The translations under genes and the position numbers were made by a program. From Sorghum bicolor (lineage: Eukaryota; Streptophyta; Magnoliopsida; Poales; Poaceae), in assembly GCF_000003195.3 (NCBI RefSeq), contig NC_012876.2, positions 48,231,276-48,295,275 of the forward strand: a stretch of 64,000 nt of DNA, given 5' to 3'. The first letter of the stretch is position 1; each line of letters begins with the position of its first letter. This document shows positions 36,011 to 47,060 of this stretch, piece after piece. The notes under the pieces were generated by a model. The model ran no database searches. It saw nothing but the letters and a program-made list of their open reading frames with translations, and had not been told where the DNA came from.

Positions 36011-37074
36011 ATAAATTTTGCTGCCACAATAATTTTTCGAATAACATTAGTTCTCAGCATCCATTTGATGAAAAGTTTGATCTTCTAAAGATAAAACATG
36101 ATAACATGAATCAAATGATTGGATTGGAAGAATTTTTAGTGCTTCCATCCTCTAAACTGTTTGCAGGTTCACCAAAGTTGAGAGAATGTTTCTTACATGG
36201 AAAAGGAAATAATGCAAAAATAATTCATAATGGAATAAATGAACAAAATAAAAGGAATGATTATTGGAATTATCAAGTACATCCACCCTCTATTTTGTCT
36301 AAGCTATTTTCAGCTAAACAAAAGTCGTGGACGACTTTTCTTGAAGGGAGGAAGGATGATGAGACCATACCAAGGCAATCAACATTCAAGCATCCACTCA
36401 AGGTGAAAGCTAAACTTAATTCCAAATCATTTAGGGTTCCTCATACAAGGCTACTACTTGGTTTATATGATTGTAGATTCAGACACCTTGCTATCATGGA
36501 ACAAGAAGATTGCGATGTTATCACAACATTACAAACCGATGGCCTAGCACAACTCTTTGGATTAGAAGAGTCAGAGTCGAGGACGACTCCTTTTCAAGAG
36601 GGGGAGGATGATGAGGACACGCCAACTCATCATATGATGGAACATAATGAGCATTCAACTTGCAAAACAAGTGAACATAAACATTATACACCTACACGAT
36701 GTTCTGCCAAAAGGAAACAAGAGCAGGTGAATTTGTTCCAAACTAAATTTGAGATTGAAATATTTAAGGATGTTATACTACCTAAGTGTTGTACCTTGAT
36801 TGTACTCAGGTATATCAAAGAAGAGAAGGATGAATCGGACCCTGAAGAACGGACCAGTGCAAGTCCTAGAAGACACTACAAAACGGATCAGAGAGTCAAA
36901 AACGGACTAGTGGAAGTCAAGAACAGAGTAGTGAAAAGAAATCTTCATAACCTTTTATTCACAAAAGCTATCAAGGCCCATGAGGACCTGTTGGAACACT
37001 TGTCGAGTTTGCTTTCCAATGCCTCAAGTCTCATCCCATTTGGACATCGTAATCAAGAGTTATGCTTGGATTAG
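36007..37074 (+). CDS. Third ORF of element N, crossing the polypurine tract into the 3' LTR
   Basis: The frame is open from 36007; the first ATG is near 36106. It runs through the polypurine tract at 36342-36356, where it reads TFLEGRKDDETIP, and enters the 3' LTR, ending at a TAG at 37072-37074. The FLEGR(K/E)DDE(D/T)IP word is typical of the tail of pol in grass gypsy elements whose coding region overlaps PPT and LTR. Hence this looks like a remnant pol tail kept in an element that has lost protease, reverse transcriptase and integrase. The LTR-borne half is the same as the open frame at 17018-17707. Confidence 0.5.
   Translation: MNKFCCHNNFSNNISSQHPFDEKFDLLKIKHDNMNQMIGLEEFLVLPSSKLFAGSPKLRECFLHGKGNNAKIIHNGINEQNKRNDYWNYQVHPPSILSKLFSAKQKSWTTFLEGRKDDETIPRQSTFKHPLKVKAKLNSKSFRVPHTRLLLGLYDCRFRHLAIMEQEDCDVITTLQTDGLAQLFGLEESESRTTPFQEGEDDEDTPTHHMMEHNEHSTCKTSEHKHYTPTRCSAKRKQEQVNLFQTKFEIEIFKDVILPKCCTLIVLRYIKEEKDESDPEERTSASPRRHYKTDQRVKNGLVEVKNRVVKRNLHNLLFTKAIKAHEDLLEHLSSLLSNASSLIPFGHRNQELCLD
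36342..36356 (+). other. Polypurine tract of element N
   Basis: GAAGGGAGGAAGGA directly precedes the LTR start TGATGAGACC at 36357. It is also translated as part of the ORF at 36007-37074. Confidence 0.8.
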
Positions 37075-37756
37075 TCAAGACTGCTCAGAAGGTCAACAGT
37101 CTGTCGTCACAGAATGTCAGTACAAATTGCTGTGCAAAACTATACCAATCTACAACGTTTCGTGGTGCATGGCATACATTGCTGGAAAGCTCTTGGAGTC
37201 TAGTTTCACACTTAAGAAATGGTTCGTCATTTGGACTTCTCAATAATAAGTTATGGTCAGTTTATTGGAAACTACTCTAGAGGCCAACAGTCATGCGAAG
37301 CCAGTTCAGGAATCCATTCTGAGGGTACCTTTCAAGGAATCCATTCCGGTTGTTCCTAGTATAAATATCCCCTACCTCTAAGCAATTGGCAACCTTTGAT
37401 CATTTTGATAAACTAAATGATATTGCAGCCGCGCTGCTGAGTGCCTTACTCAACCTTTGTTCTTCATGGACTTGCGAAGTGAATCCTTTGGGTTCCCCTA
37501 CTTCGTGCTCTACGGCTTCCGTTCGGCTGCACCGTATTGTGTGGATTAGTTCTGGATTGTGGTTCTGCGGTCGTTCGGAGATCGAGTCGAAGTCTTCGTG
37601 GTTTCGGTGCCTCTCTCCCCGTCGCTTGGTCGCATCCAACCTTTGTTTGGTATAAAGCTAGTTACCCGCTATTCGCAGCAAGTTATCCTTGTTATTTCGA
37701 TCTACTGTCATGAAGATCGGGCCACCCTCATACCGATCCATATCGGTAGCCTATCA
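36357..37756 (+). repeat. 3' LTR of element N
   Basis: It matches 16990-18435 and ends CCTATCA. The following TCTTC (37757-37761) equals the five bases before the 5' LTR. It is shorter than the 5' LTR by a deletion near 37330-37350. Element N thus spans 16990-37756, of which about 14.7 kb are the later copia and solo-LTR insertions. Confidence 0.92.
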
Positions 37757-37775
37757 TCTTCTCTTCTATTTTTAG

Positions 37776-38471
37776 GAACAAGACTCCCCCGATAGCTTGT
37801 TCTCCTTTGCCATTGACATCTCTGATGACGAGGGTGAAGAAGCAAGTTCTTCCTTGGCGCTCGGAATTGCGTCGACAGAGATCAAATCTAAGTTGGAGGA
37901 TCTATTGGGCCTTCTACAGCAAGATACAGCCCAACTGGTGGATGATTCTGACCCAGCCAAGGCCATCTTCAAGACTCTTCGAGGTCAAATTCCACCCAAT
38001 GTCGAAGAAATGCTCTTCCAAGCCGCCCATCTGGAGAGCCGCCAACTCCAGTATCAAAAGTCTGTTCAACGTCTTGCCGATAGAGCTGCCTACGCCCAAC
38101 TCAAGGAAGAAATGCTCTAGGTAAAGCATGATGCCGATGAGAAGCACAAGAGCATCGGCACTTTGCAATCCTTAGGCACCAAATTAAAGTAGAAAATTTC
38201 TGATCTGTCGGCAAAGAGAGAGGCTCTACTCGCTGAACTTAAACAAGTTGAAGAAGCGTTAACCCAGGCCAAGCAGGAAGAAAGCCAACTGCCCGATGTG
38301 CTAAAAAATATTCAGCACGAAAGGGATGCCCAAGCTCGCAAGGCGTTGCAGATGAAGAAGAAGCTAAAACCAATAGAAGGCTCAGCCGATGAAGACACTC
38401 GAGAGATAGAGGAAGCCTACCAGATTCGCCTACGAGCGATATCGGCTATCCAAGCTTTGTTAAATTTGTAA
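37776..38471 (+). pseudogene. Antisense ORF of Tat-like element, exon 2
   Basis: The exon starts after TTTTTAG at 37775 and is in phase with exon 1 (ending 16927). It encodes an acidic, strongly helical protein: an IDISDDEGEEASSS segment, then long heptad-like stretches (KREALLAELKQVEEAL), ending at TAA 38469-38471. Two in-frame TAG stops, at 38118-38120 and 38190-38192, stand where Gln (CAG) is likely. The 3' end lies only 90 bp from the end of the oppositely oriented pol (38562), so the two genes converge. The position fits the antisense extra ORF known in Tat-lineage gypsy elements. A coiled-coil C-terminus is visible, but no enzymatic domain is. Confidence 0.7.
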
Positions 38472-38561
38472 ACCTCTTCATCGGCAACACGTTTTACTAG
38501 TTCTCTCAAAAACACTAGTATTTGATCCAGCCAATAGGATTATTATCGGCACTTAAACTTC

Positions 38562-40250
38562 TTATGCATCGACCCAGACACTAGGGTAGTATCTTTTTAA
38601 ATATTTTCCATTCATTGCCCTGGGAAATTCAACTCCTTTGAGTCTCTAGAATATATGCATTGCCAGGAGTGGATGATTTATCCGATAAGGACCTTCCCAA
38701 TTAGGAGACTATTTTCCAAATACTGAAATTTTAGTCCCAATCGGTAGAATTAGTTTCCAAACTAAATCACCATCGGTGAACTCCTGAGCTTTTACCCTTT
38801 TATCATACCATCTAGCCACTCTCTTCTTATTCTCTTCTATATTTACCAAAGCCTTTAACCGATGACCTACCAAATCCTCCAACTCATCTTTCATTAGAGT
38901 AACATAATCATCGGCAGCTAACTGATCTTGAGAAAATATCTGCCTAGAGCCAGCTTTGATTTCCCAAGGTAACACAGCGTCATGCCCATATACCAACTGA
39001 TAAGGCAATACTTTAGTTGCACCATGACACGCCATCCGATACGACCACAGAGCTTCATTTAACACTGTATGCCATCATTTAGGGTTTTCTTCAATCTTTT
39101 TCTTGATGAGCTTAATGATTCCTTTATTAGAAGCCTCGGCCTGCCCATTAGCTTGAGCATAATAAGGAGAAGAGTTCAACACCTTAAGTCCCATACCGAT
39201 TGCAAATTCATCAAACTCTCCCGATATAAACATAGTACCCTAATCGGTAGTGATTGTTTGAGGAATGCCAAATCGGTAAACAATATGCTCCTTAACAAAA
39301 TCAATCATGTTAGCCGATGTCACCTTCTTTAAAGGAATAACTTCAACCAATTTAGTAAAATAATCAGTAGCGACAAGAATAAACTTATGTCCCTTCCTCG
39401 GTGGCGGAAAAATTTGACCAATGAGATAAATATCCCATCCTCGGAATGGCCAAGGCTTGATAATAGGATTCATAGCCGATGCGGGTCCCTCTAGATATTG
39501 CCAATCTTCAGACACCCTTGACACCCTTTGAAATATTTGAAACAATCCTCAAGAATGGTTGGCCAAGAATATCTATTCCTTCTGATCGTCCACTTCATTT
39601 TAAAAGCCGATTGGTGTGCTCCACAGACCCCCTCATGAATTTCACCCATCAAGTTTTTTGATTCATCATCACCAAGACATTTGAGTAAAATTCCATCTAC
39701 AGTACGATAATATAGCTCATCATCAAGGAGTACATACTTGGTGGCTTGAAATCTAACACGCCTCTCAAATTTCTTAGATGGGTTTCTTAGGTAATCAATG
39801 ATTTCCTTTCTCCAATCATCAGCACCGATTGCCGATAGAAACAGTTCCATGATAGGTTGATATCCTGAAGCATGTTGGGCCAACCGATTAGCTTTATGTA
39901 ATCAAGGAATATGTTCCAAATGGATGTCTTTGAATTCCTTCAATAACTGCAAACATCTTTCATAATATGATATTAAAATTTCACTTCGGCATTCATAAAC
40001 TCCAGCCAACTGATTTATAACGAGCATAGAATCACCGAAGATTTCAACAGCATCGGCATGAACTTCCCTTAATAACTCTAATCCTTTGACTAGAGCTTGG
40101 TACTCAGCCTGATTGTTTGTCGATGTAGCAACAATCAGCAAAGAAAACTCATACTTCTTCCCTCGGGGAGAAATCAACACTATACCGATACCTACCCCTT
40201 GATCACATGTAGATCCATCAAAGAAAAGCATATCTAGCGCTCTAGGCGAG
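38562..40250 (-). pseudogene. Tat-like Ty3/gypsy pol fragment: RNase H and integrase
   Basis: Reading leftward from 40250: an RNase H domain (LFFDGSTCDQGVGIG, NNQAEYQAL, EIFGDSMLVINQL), then the integrase zinc-binding domain (H near GEIHEGVCGAHQ, then CQGCLK). The integrase core follows with WPFRGWDIYLIG, ATDYFTKLVE and ITTD, and then the C-terminal part (LNEALWSYRMACHG, PYQLVYGHDAVLPWE, DGDLVWK, NWEGPYRI), ending at TAA 38562-38564. It is badly broken: TGA at 39902-39904 and 39066-39068 (Arg expected), TAG at 39240-39242, 38709-38711 and 38646-38648, and a frameshift near 39500-39545. The first RNase H motifs with extra length before integrase fit the Tat lineage. Protease and reverse transcriptase are absent, cut off at about 40250. 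Confidence 0.85.
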
Positions 40251-40842
40251 AACGTGGTTAGCGTACCTGTAGAAAACTCATTTCAGCCCAACCACAGTAG
40301 GAACATGCAGAACCAGAATTTAAAACTATGCACCCGACGCACACAGGTACCACACCTATGCATGTGACATGCCACTACCCACATCATCGAGTGACGGCAT
40401 CGCCTCTCTAGACGGAATCACCCAACATGTGGTACTATTCCCAGGAACACTAGATATGCGTGCATGACACAGCACCCTAAAGCACTTCCCTAGATCGGCA
40501 GTGTATCCAATCATGCTCTCACAGCCCCCACTTACCGAGGCGTAGAGGGGAAAATGATCCATACATTACCTCTCAAATGAGTGGCACTCATACTATTACA
40601 CGTCGTATGAGCGACGAAAATAGAAATATGATGCATAACCCCCAAGTCAGTATTAACTAGCCACCTTAGAGTCCTTAACTGGGCATAAAGGATATGACCA
40701 TTGGCACACTATGTAGTTTTCCAAAAACTCATTTTAACACTTTGATTACCATTAATAGGTAATTAGCTTTTATTAACCCATTTAAGTTTGCTTTAGAACG
40801 TGCTTATGAATAGTAATCCACTGATCCTTGCTCGATGCCAGC
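40251..40842 (-). mobile_element. Probable leader of a long-LTR gypsy element; no gene
   Basis: I see no coding region here. Just right of it, on the minus strand, the LTR end CTGTTACA is followed by GCTGGCATCGAGCAAGG, a position where a primer site and leader would lie. The stretch is therefore probably the 5' leader of the minus-strand element whose LTR is 40843-42582. Its left boundary with the Tat-like pol is uncertain. Confidence 0.35.
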
Positions 40843-42582
40843 TGTAACAGAACCGCCCAAATTATAAGAGATTAAGCCTAATAGCGACCATTTGCACAGA
40901 CAAACCATCAAGCTTAAGCCCATATAATCCCAGTAGTCTATGGAATCTCGAAGTATTTCAAACCACATCTCGTACATACAACCAAGATCATAATAAGTTC
41001 AGCGATCGCCATTCACAATTACATCTAATTCACAACATTCAGAAATTACATCGGAGTTCAAACATAGTTATTACAAACCAAGTTCAAGGGTAGCGGAAGC
41101 ATCTCAGTTTTGAAATAACACACACACTTTTAGTCTGATAGAGTGCCATAGTCTGGTCATTCCCACAACAGCAAAAGAAGAGGCAGAGTGACCATTGCCC
41201 TCGGTCTAGTCATCACCCATTGTTGGGTACAAGCAGTGAATGCAATACCCATAGTACATCTGCCCATCTGCAAAACAACATGGGACTAGAACCCTGAGTA
41301 CGAGAAGGTACTCAGCTAGACTTACCCTTCATAAACCAAAAATAAAACACTCTTCAAGGATCATGAAGGTTGTATAGTGGGATAGCTGCACCCTTTTTGC
41401 GTAAAAGCATTAACCATCTAGTGGAATATGCTAAAACCCCTTTTTCTTTTATTTAGCTCAAGATAAGTATTATTACCTATTATCTAGATTAGCACCTATA
41501 CTATTGCAAACAATGGTTGCGAAATGATAGTACCTTATCATAGCATTCACAAATCATCATTATCAAAACCCAAGTGCTTCATAGTCCTTACTACGAGGAC
41601 GAAGCTCAAGTCAAGTGCTCACTATACAGGAGCGATGGCGATTCGAATCGATTTCTAACCAGCTGGTGTTGACACCATTTTTGGACACGTATCTTTTGAC
41701 ACGTACGTGGGGATTAGTAAAGTATAGATCGGCACATGAAGCAACGGTAACTAGTCTGCGGCAAAGTTGCCGATGAAGGTGGTTGCCGATGAAGAGATCA
41801 TTGAATGTGATTAAGTCCAGAGGTGGTGACGTGTTCGTGCCGATGATCAGCGTTAGTGTTTGCTGATGGCCACAACAGGAGGTCTGCCGATGACTCTGAA
41901 GGAAAGCGTGGAGATTGCCGATTGATCTGTGGTGGTGCCCCGGTCGGATACAAGGGGTAGCTTTATGTTTTCCTTAGTTATTAGAATTCATTTTGTGTAC
42001 AAGTTCTGTTTAGTTTGGAATTTGAGTCCTAGTCATGTCTGGTTGCAGCTCTTCAGACAGGGTATAAATATAGACCCTAGGGCAATGTAATGAAAGAATC
42101 TATCAATCAATCAAACACAAGTTTTTATTCATATTCCAGCATCTACTTTTTCGACGACTTCGTCATATTTTCTTAGGAATTCGTCGACTTAAGCTCGGCG
42201 TGTTCTCATGTTCCCCGTGATCACCTCTTGGCCGTGACATCCGGGCGCCTCGTTGTTGTCGGGACCAAAGTGGTCGAGTTATCACCTTTGTCGATTGTAA
42301 GGTCAAATCGGCTGACACGCCTTAACGTTTAAATCGGGTATTAGCCCTTTGTGTTTGCAGATCAACTTTTGCATCAACAGCTGGCGATTTTATTCCCCAC
42401 ACAAACCACACTCACTGATCAACTGAGCTATAGGTCACCGTGTTACACTATCCAGGACCAATTCGCGGGTTCGACAAGCACCGTACGTACCCGAGGACCG
42501 TTCCGGCGACCAAGGTATGCAAGGTATACCAAGGTTGCGCGCCGCGCCCTCGTCGTTCTCCTCAACCAGCACCAATACAACG
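40843..42582 (-). repeat. LTR fragment Q of the long-LTR gypsy family, split by a solo LTR
   Basis: It starts TGTAACAGAACCGCCC and aligns with the start of solo LTR O (30556 on) in the same orientation: ACCGNCCAAATTATAAGAG, then CGATTCGAATCGATT and CCAGCTGG. It is interrupted at 41667 by a 713-bp solo LTR and resumes at 42385. After that, similarity to O is weak. It ends where an oppositely oriented copy of the family begins (42583). Confidence 0.65.
41667..42379 (+). repeat. Solo LTR S, target duplication GCTGG
   Basis: It starts TGTTGACACC and ends TTGCATCAACA, with GCTGG on both sides (41662-41666, 42380-42384). Within Q the flanks join naturally across a single GCTGG. A GGGTATAAATATAG promoter-like word lies at 42059-42072. 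No internal sequence remains, so this is a solo LTR. Words such as GCCGATGA and ATCGGC recur in it and in the Tat-like pol region, so it may be an LTR of that lineage; this is only suggestive. The orientation is assigned from the TATA-like word. Confidence 0.85.
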
Positions 42583-45500
42583 TGTAACACCCCAGTGTTA
42601 TGGTTGCATCCTTTCACATGCATAACATGAGCACAATCATCTTCATAAGCATACCATGATCATCATTCACCTTGGAGCATGTTATTTTATGCATAGATGT
42701 TGTTTAACTTGCTTATTTATGCTCTCTATGCTTGTGTTGAGTGGGTCTTGCTCTTGTGTGTGTTCTAGGTCTTGGTAAATAGTTCATCTATGCTTAAATC
42801 AACCTTAGGAGCAATGTTCATGTTGGTCATGTCTTCAAATTATGTCTCTAAGTCATAATTCCACTCATAGGCTCTATAAACCTCTTTTACTTAGGCTTTT
42901 AAAAAGTGTTTCATACATTGTTTGCATGTCAAAACTTCCTAAAGCAAAGTTGTAGTAAATTTTATAATGAACAAAAGTTGTTTTATGGTCATCTCATGAA
43001 AATGAACACAACTTGCCCAAAAGGTGCTCAAAAAGCAGAATTGGGGGCGGTTTTGACACTTAGCAACATTTTGCTAAGTCCTGGCGCCACCAGTTTGCCA
43101 GAACGTTTTTGGAAGCTCCATATCTTTTCATCGAGGCCGAATTGGTCTTTGCTCCAGCTGACAAACTTGTAGAACTTAGTTAGTACTCCAAGAGTGTCAA
43201 CAACACCATCTCCTAATTCTCCACAGTTTGGAAGATAATCAGCTCCAAAGTACCTCTATTAGTCTCTGAAACCAGCTCTAAATGGACACCGTCACTGTCG
43301 ACATGGCCAACCGGCGGCAGCGTTTCGTCGACATTTGGCAATTCTACGCCGTCTCTGGTCCTGCTCGTCAACGCTGAGGGCATGCATGACCTCCTCGGCG
43401 TCGCCCTGAAACTCCTGGACGCGTCCATTCTCTCCCTCTCGCCCTTCTCGCGCAGAAACTCGGCCGCAGCGGAGGCACCATCGTCGGGCTCACTCCGGCG
43501 AGCTCGAGCATGCCCCACACTGCATCCCCATCCACCAAAGTTTGGCCATAGCTCCGTCGTGCTCCGCTCTCCAACCACCACCCTCAAGCTCGCCGTGAAA
43601 TCCTCCGGTGAGCCGACATTTTCATCTTCCCCCAAATCGGGTCGCCGGAACAGTTTTCTCCGGCGAGCCCAATGCTGAGCTCCTCGGAGCCTCTCGTCCT
43701 CTCTAGTTGGGTTCTCGGGGTAGCTTAGGACCTTAGCTACCGTCTGCGCCACTTGGGGGACACTCTACCACGCTCACCGTCGCCGGACACGACGCGCAGT
43801 GCCGCCGTGTTTCCACCGGAGCTCGGTCCTCTCGTGGCCAGCCCTCTCCATATCGTTTCAAGCCAAGTCATCTACCTAGAAAGCTTCGCCATAGTTCACT
43901 GGTGCTGTAGGAAACCCCAAGGCATGCTGTACCGGCCTGAGAGCGCTGGCTTATCGCCGAGCACCTCCGCCGAGCCGCCATGGTCGACGGCAAGCCCCTT
44001 CCGGTGGCTCCGCCATGGGGAAAAGAGGGTCAATCGGTTTGCAAGTGACCTGGGATCACGTTGGTGTCCTCGGTTTCACCGGAGACCTCACCGTCGTGGA
44101 GAAATCGCCGGTGAACTTCGTCTCGGTCGAGGGGAAGAAGAACCTGACATGCGGGTCCCGCTGTCAGTGGCTCAACGGCTCCCTCCTCTCTTTTATTCAA
44201 AATCCAGATTTCTTGCAATCTTGCAAATAATATATCTCTAGTTCCTAAGCTCCGAAAATTGTAATGGATAGTTTTTAATAAAAATATAATATGCACCATG
44301 TTTTCTGTAAAAAATAATTGTTATGAATTAATCTTGATATTTCAATGTAAATTCATATCTCTTCATATACTACTCCAAATGCTGTGAAAATTTTATGCTA
44401 TGCTTTGTGTGTTACTGGTATGCTCTGGTAAATATTTCATGATTTTTAGAGTAATGTATCTCTGATATGTAATTTATGTTAATAGCTTTGCTTAAATCCA
44501 TGTTTGAATCATATTAAATGTTACATGTTTATGCTGGTGTTCTCCTTTGGTATCAAGCTTGTTCATGGTAGTAGTAGCTTGTAAATAATCTGAAATCTGT
44601 TGTTTGACACAATTTAAGCCATGTTTCTTAATTTATAAAATAGGCACCTTGTTGCATGTTAAGTAAATATCTTAAGTTTGGCATGTGCTTTTGCTCCGAA
44701 AAATTTATGGTAATGTCAAGGTATCTTGCTTGTGCTTCTGTAATTTTTGTAGAATTTTCTGAGTACTCTTGCTGGTATATCTTAATTATGCCCTTGCATG
44801 GAATTAAATTAATAAAGGGCTCTTAATTAAGTGTTTGGTAGTTAGTATATGGTTTTTTTGGTAATCTTATGTTATACTTGTTCTTATGAGTCACTTGGTT
44901 GGTACTGAATATGTCCTTGCTATGTCAACAAATAATTAATTAAAGGTTATATAGCTGTTCTGGACAGCAAGGGAGTAATTTGATTATTGTTTGGTGATAA
45001 ATTTGTTCCCTTAAAGACTTCTCTGTATGAAAGTTCTTGTAAATTTTGTGCTCCAGCTGTGGTTAAATTTTGGGGTCATTTGGCCCCGTAGTTTAAGTGT
45101 TATGGCTTTTCCAAACTAAGTTCCAGAACTAGGTGCTCTCTGTCTTTCTGGAATAGAACTTGGAACTTTGTTTAATTGTCCTGTTTAACTTATGAATCTT
45201 ACTGAATTATCTAAAGATGAAATGTAAACAATATCATAAGCTTTCCAGAATGTCTTCACACATGTTTGTTGGATCTATATATCTCTAGTTATGGGTTGTT
45301 CTTTGAGCTGCCCTGATTGCTGGTTGTTGTTGTTAACTGTGTAAGTTGGTGTGTTCGTGTTAGTTGTGGTTGTACTCTTTTGTGAGCTAGTATAGAAGCT
45401 TACTCAGTAAATGAGTGTCCAATGAAGTATGTAATCATGTTTGCCAACGCATTCATCATTCTCTTCGTATGCATACATTCCTTATTCATTCGTGCATGCA

Positions 45501-45906
45501 ATAGGTGCACCGTAGACTGCGACCTCGTTCGAGCTCGAAAGGGTGATTCCCGAAGGTCCAGAGGTCACCCAGGAGACAGAGGCCCAGCCAGCAGGACCCG
45601 AGGAACCCGAAGAGGAAATCAAGTGCCCTAGTCATGAGCCCGCTTCGTTCGTGAAAGGCAAGTCCCGGAGCATCTTAAGTCTCCTGCTTTAATTTCAAAG
45701 CGTGCTTGAATATGTTATATCTATTGATGCATTACGTATAGGAGTTGTGATGAAACCCTTGCTCCCCACCCCTTTTTTTTGTAATAAAGCTGCATTATAC
45801 CTTTCCTTGTCTAGATATCTTATCCTACCCAGCTGTAGAGTTAGGATCGAGTAGCCACTTAGCCCTGCATTAATCGGTAGAAGTCGGGTGATACCCGTCA
45901 CCCACG
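42583..45906 (+). repeat. LTR fragment P of the long-LTR gypsy family (inverted relative to O and Q)
   Basis: It starts TGTAACACCCCAGTGTTATGG and follows the reverse complement of solo LTR O for about 3.3 kb: an AT-rich start, a GC-rich block at 43210-44200, an AT-rich middle, and the word GTTAGGATCGAGTAGC near 45840. At about 45903-45907 it is truncated and joined to the interior of element E. The open frames in the GC-rich block (for example 43213-43752 minus and 43753-44241 plus) overlap on opposite strands. They are not kept in O, so I call no gene. Confidence 0.7.
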
Positions 45907-46424
45907 TTTATTTGAGTAAAGTATAAACGCAAGTAGAAACACTTAGCTGGATAAGTGGGGGTGCTCTCCCCCATGCTGGATTTTGACGTAATTTCTTCTG
46001 ATGTAGCTAGCAGGTGGTGGAGGTGTATTTGAAAGTCGGCAGCACCCTGACCGCGATTAGGATGTCCTCCGTCTGCTAGTCTTCTTTGATCCTTGAATTC
46101 TGTGGAGCTCAAATAGACAACAAAGCTTTGTGGAACAGGTTAAGTGTTAGCATAAATATCTAGCCTTTATCATGTTGAGCCTCCTCAATAAATGTTATTT
46201 ATTTAACAGGATCATGCACTTATTATTTTTATATTTTTATTGTAAGATGAAAACATATTTATTTTATGCCACCACAGTCAATATACCTATGGGTTTTTAA
46301 ACCATAAGTCTACTCACATGGGGCTTATTTTTAACATTTTTATTTTCTTTTCAAGATAGCATGAACCAGATTAACTAAGCAAACTATTTTAAATAATTGA
46401 AGGGAAAAAGGATAACTACCAAGT

Positions 46425-47060
46425 TTATCTCTTGTCAAGACGTTCGGTGTTCTTTAAGTCCTCCGAATGGGACTCTCCGTTTTCTGAGTCGTCCTGGGAT
46501 TCGTTGGATGGCGTAGTCGGTGATTCCGGTGGCTCCTCCTCTTCGTGTATAACTATCTTCCCTCTCCACACCTGACTCGGTGCTACGGTCTCCTCAGGAT
46601 AGTTTTGTTCAAGCTGTATGTCTTCACACCTTACCACTTCTCCTTTGTAGTCTGCCCATCCGTCCTTGATGATTTGCCTCCTCTGGTTGCGGTTGCGTTG
46701 CCTTCTTCAGAGTGAAGTGCATGTGGACTTCTTCGATTCCAATATAGATGATGGCTTTGTTAGTGTTGAGGAACAGTCTTCCAAGGATGGTGGGTGGATC
46801 ATACTCGTCTTCTCCAATGTCAATGCCCTGAAAATCGTCTGGAGCTGAATGTATCTTGGTTGTAGGAGCATGGTTCCATGCAGGACCTGATAAGTGACTG
46901 CGGCCATTATGTTGTCGTTAGATTCGGTGTCGTAGAGTGTCTTCTGAAAAGAGTATCCGTTGATTGTGCACTTGATGCTTGGAACACCAGGGTCGTCCTT
47001 CTTGACCAGGAAAGGCGACTTGAGTCGACGATCTTGACCTCTTCCGACAAGGATCCAATG
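46425..47060 (-). pseudogene. Gypsy aspartic protease-like remnant, element E
   Basis: The frame includes DPGVPSIKCTINGYSF and ESNDNIMAAVTYQVLHG, the arrangement of the plant gypsy protease. That protease normally has a CDLGAS(V/I)N(V/L)MP-type active site at this place. Here the catalytic Asp-Leu-Gly context has decayed to YDTESNDNIM, so it should be inactive. A stop at 46707-46709 is followed in the same frame by a basic and then a Glu/Ser/Pro-rich tail to 46425. In the related interior at 5310-7105, about 600 bp containing this segment are deleted. Confidence 0.6.

Noticed and set aside
43213..44241. Two long open frames on opposite strands in fragment P
   Set aside because: Same reason: high GC, no recognisable domain, no counterpart in solo LTR O.
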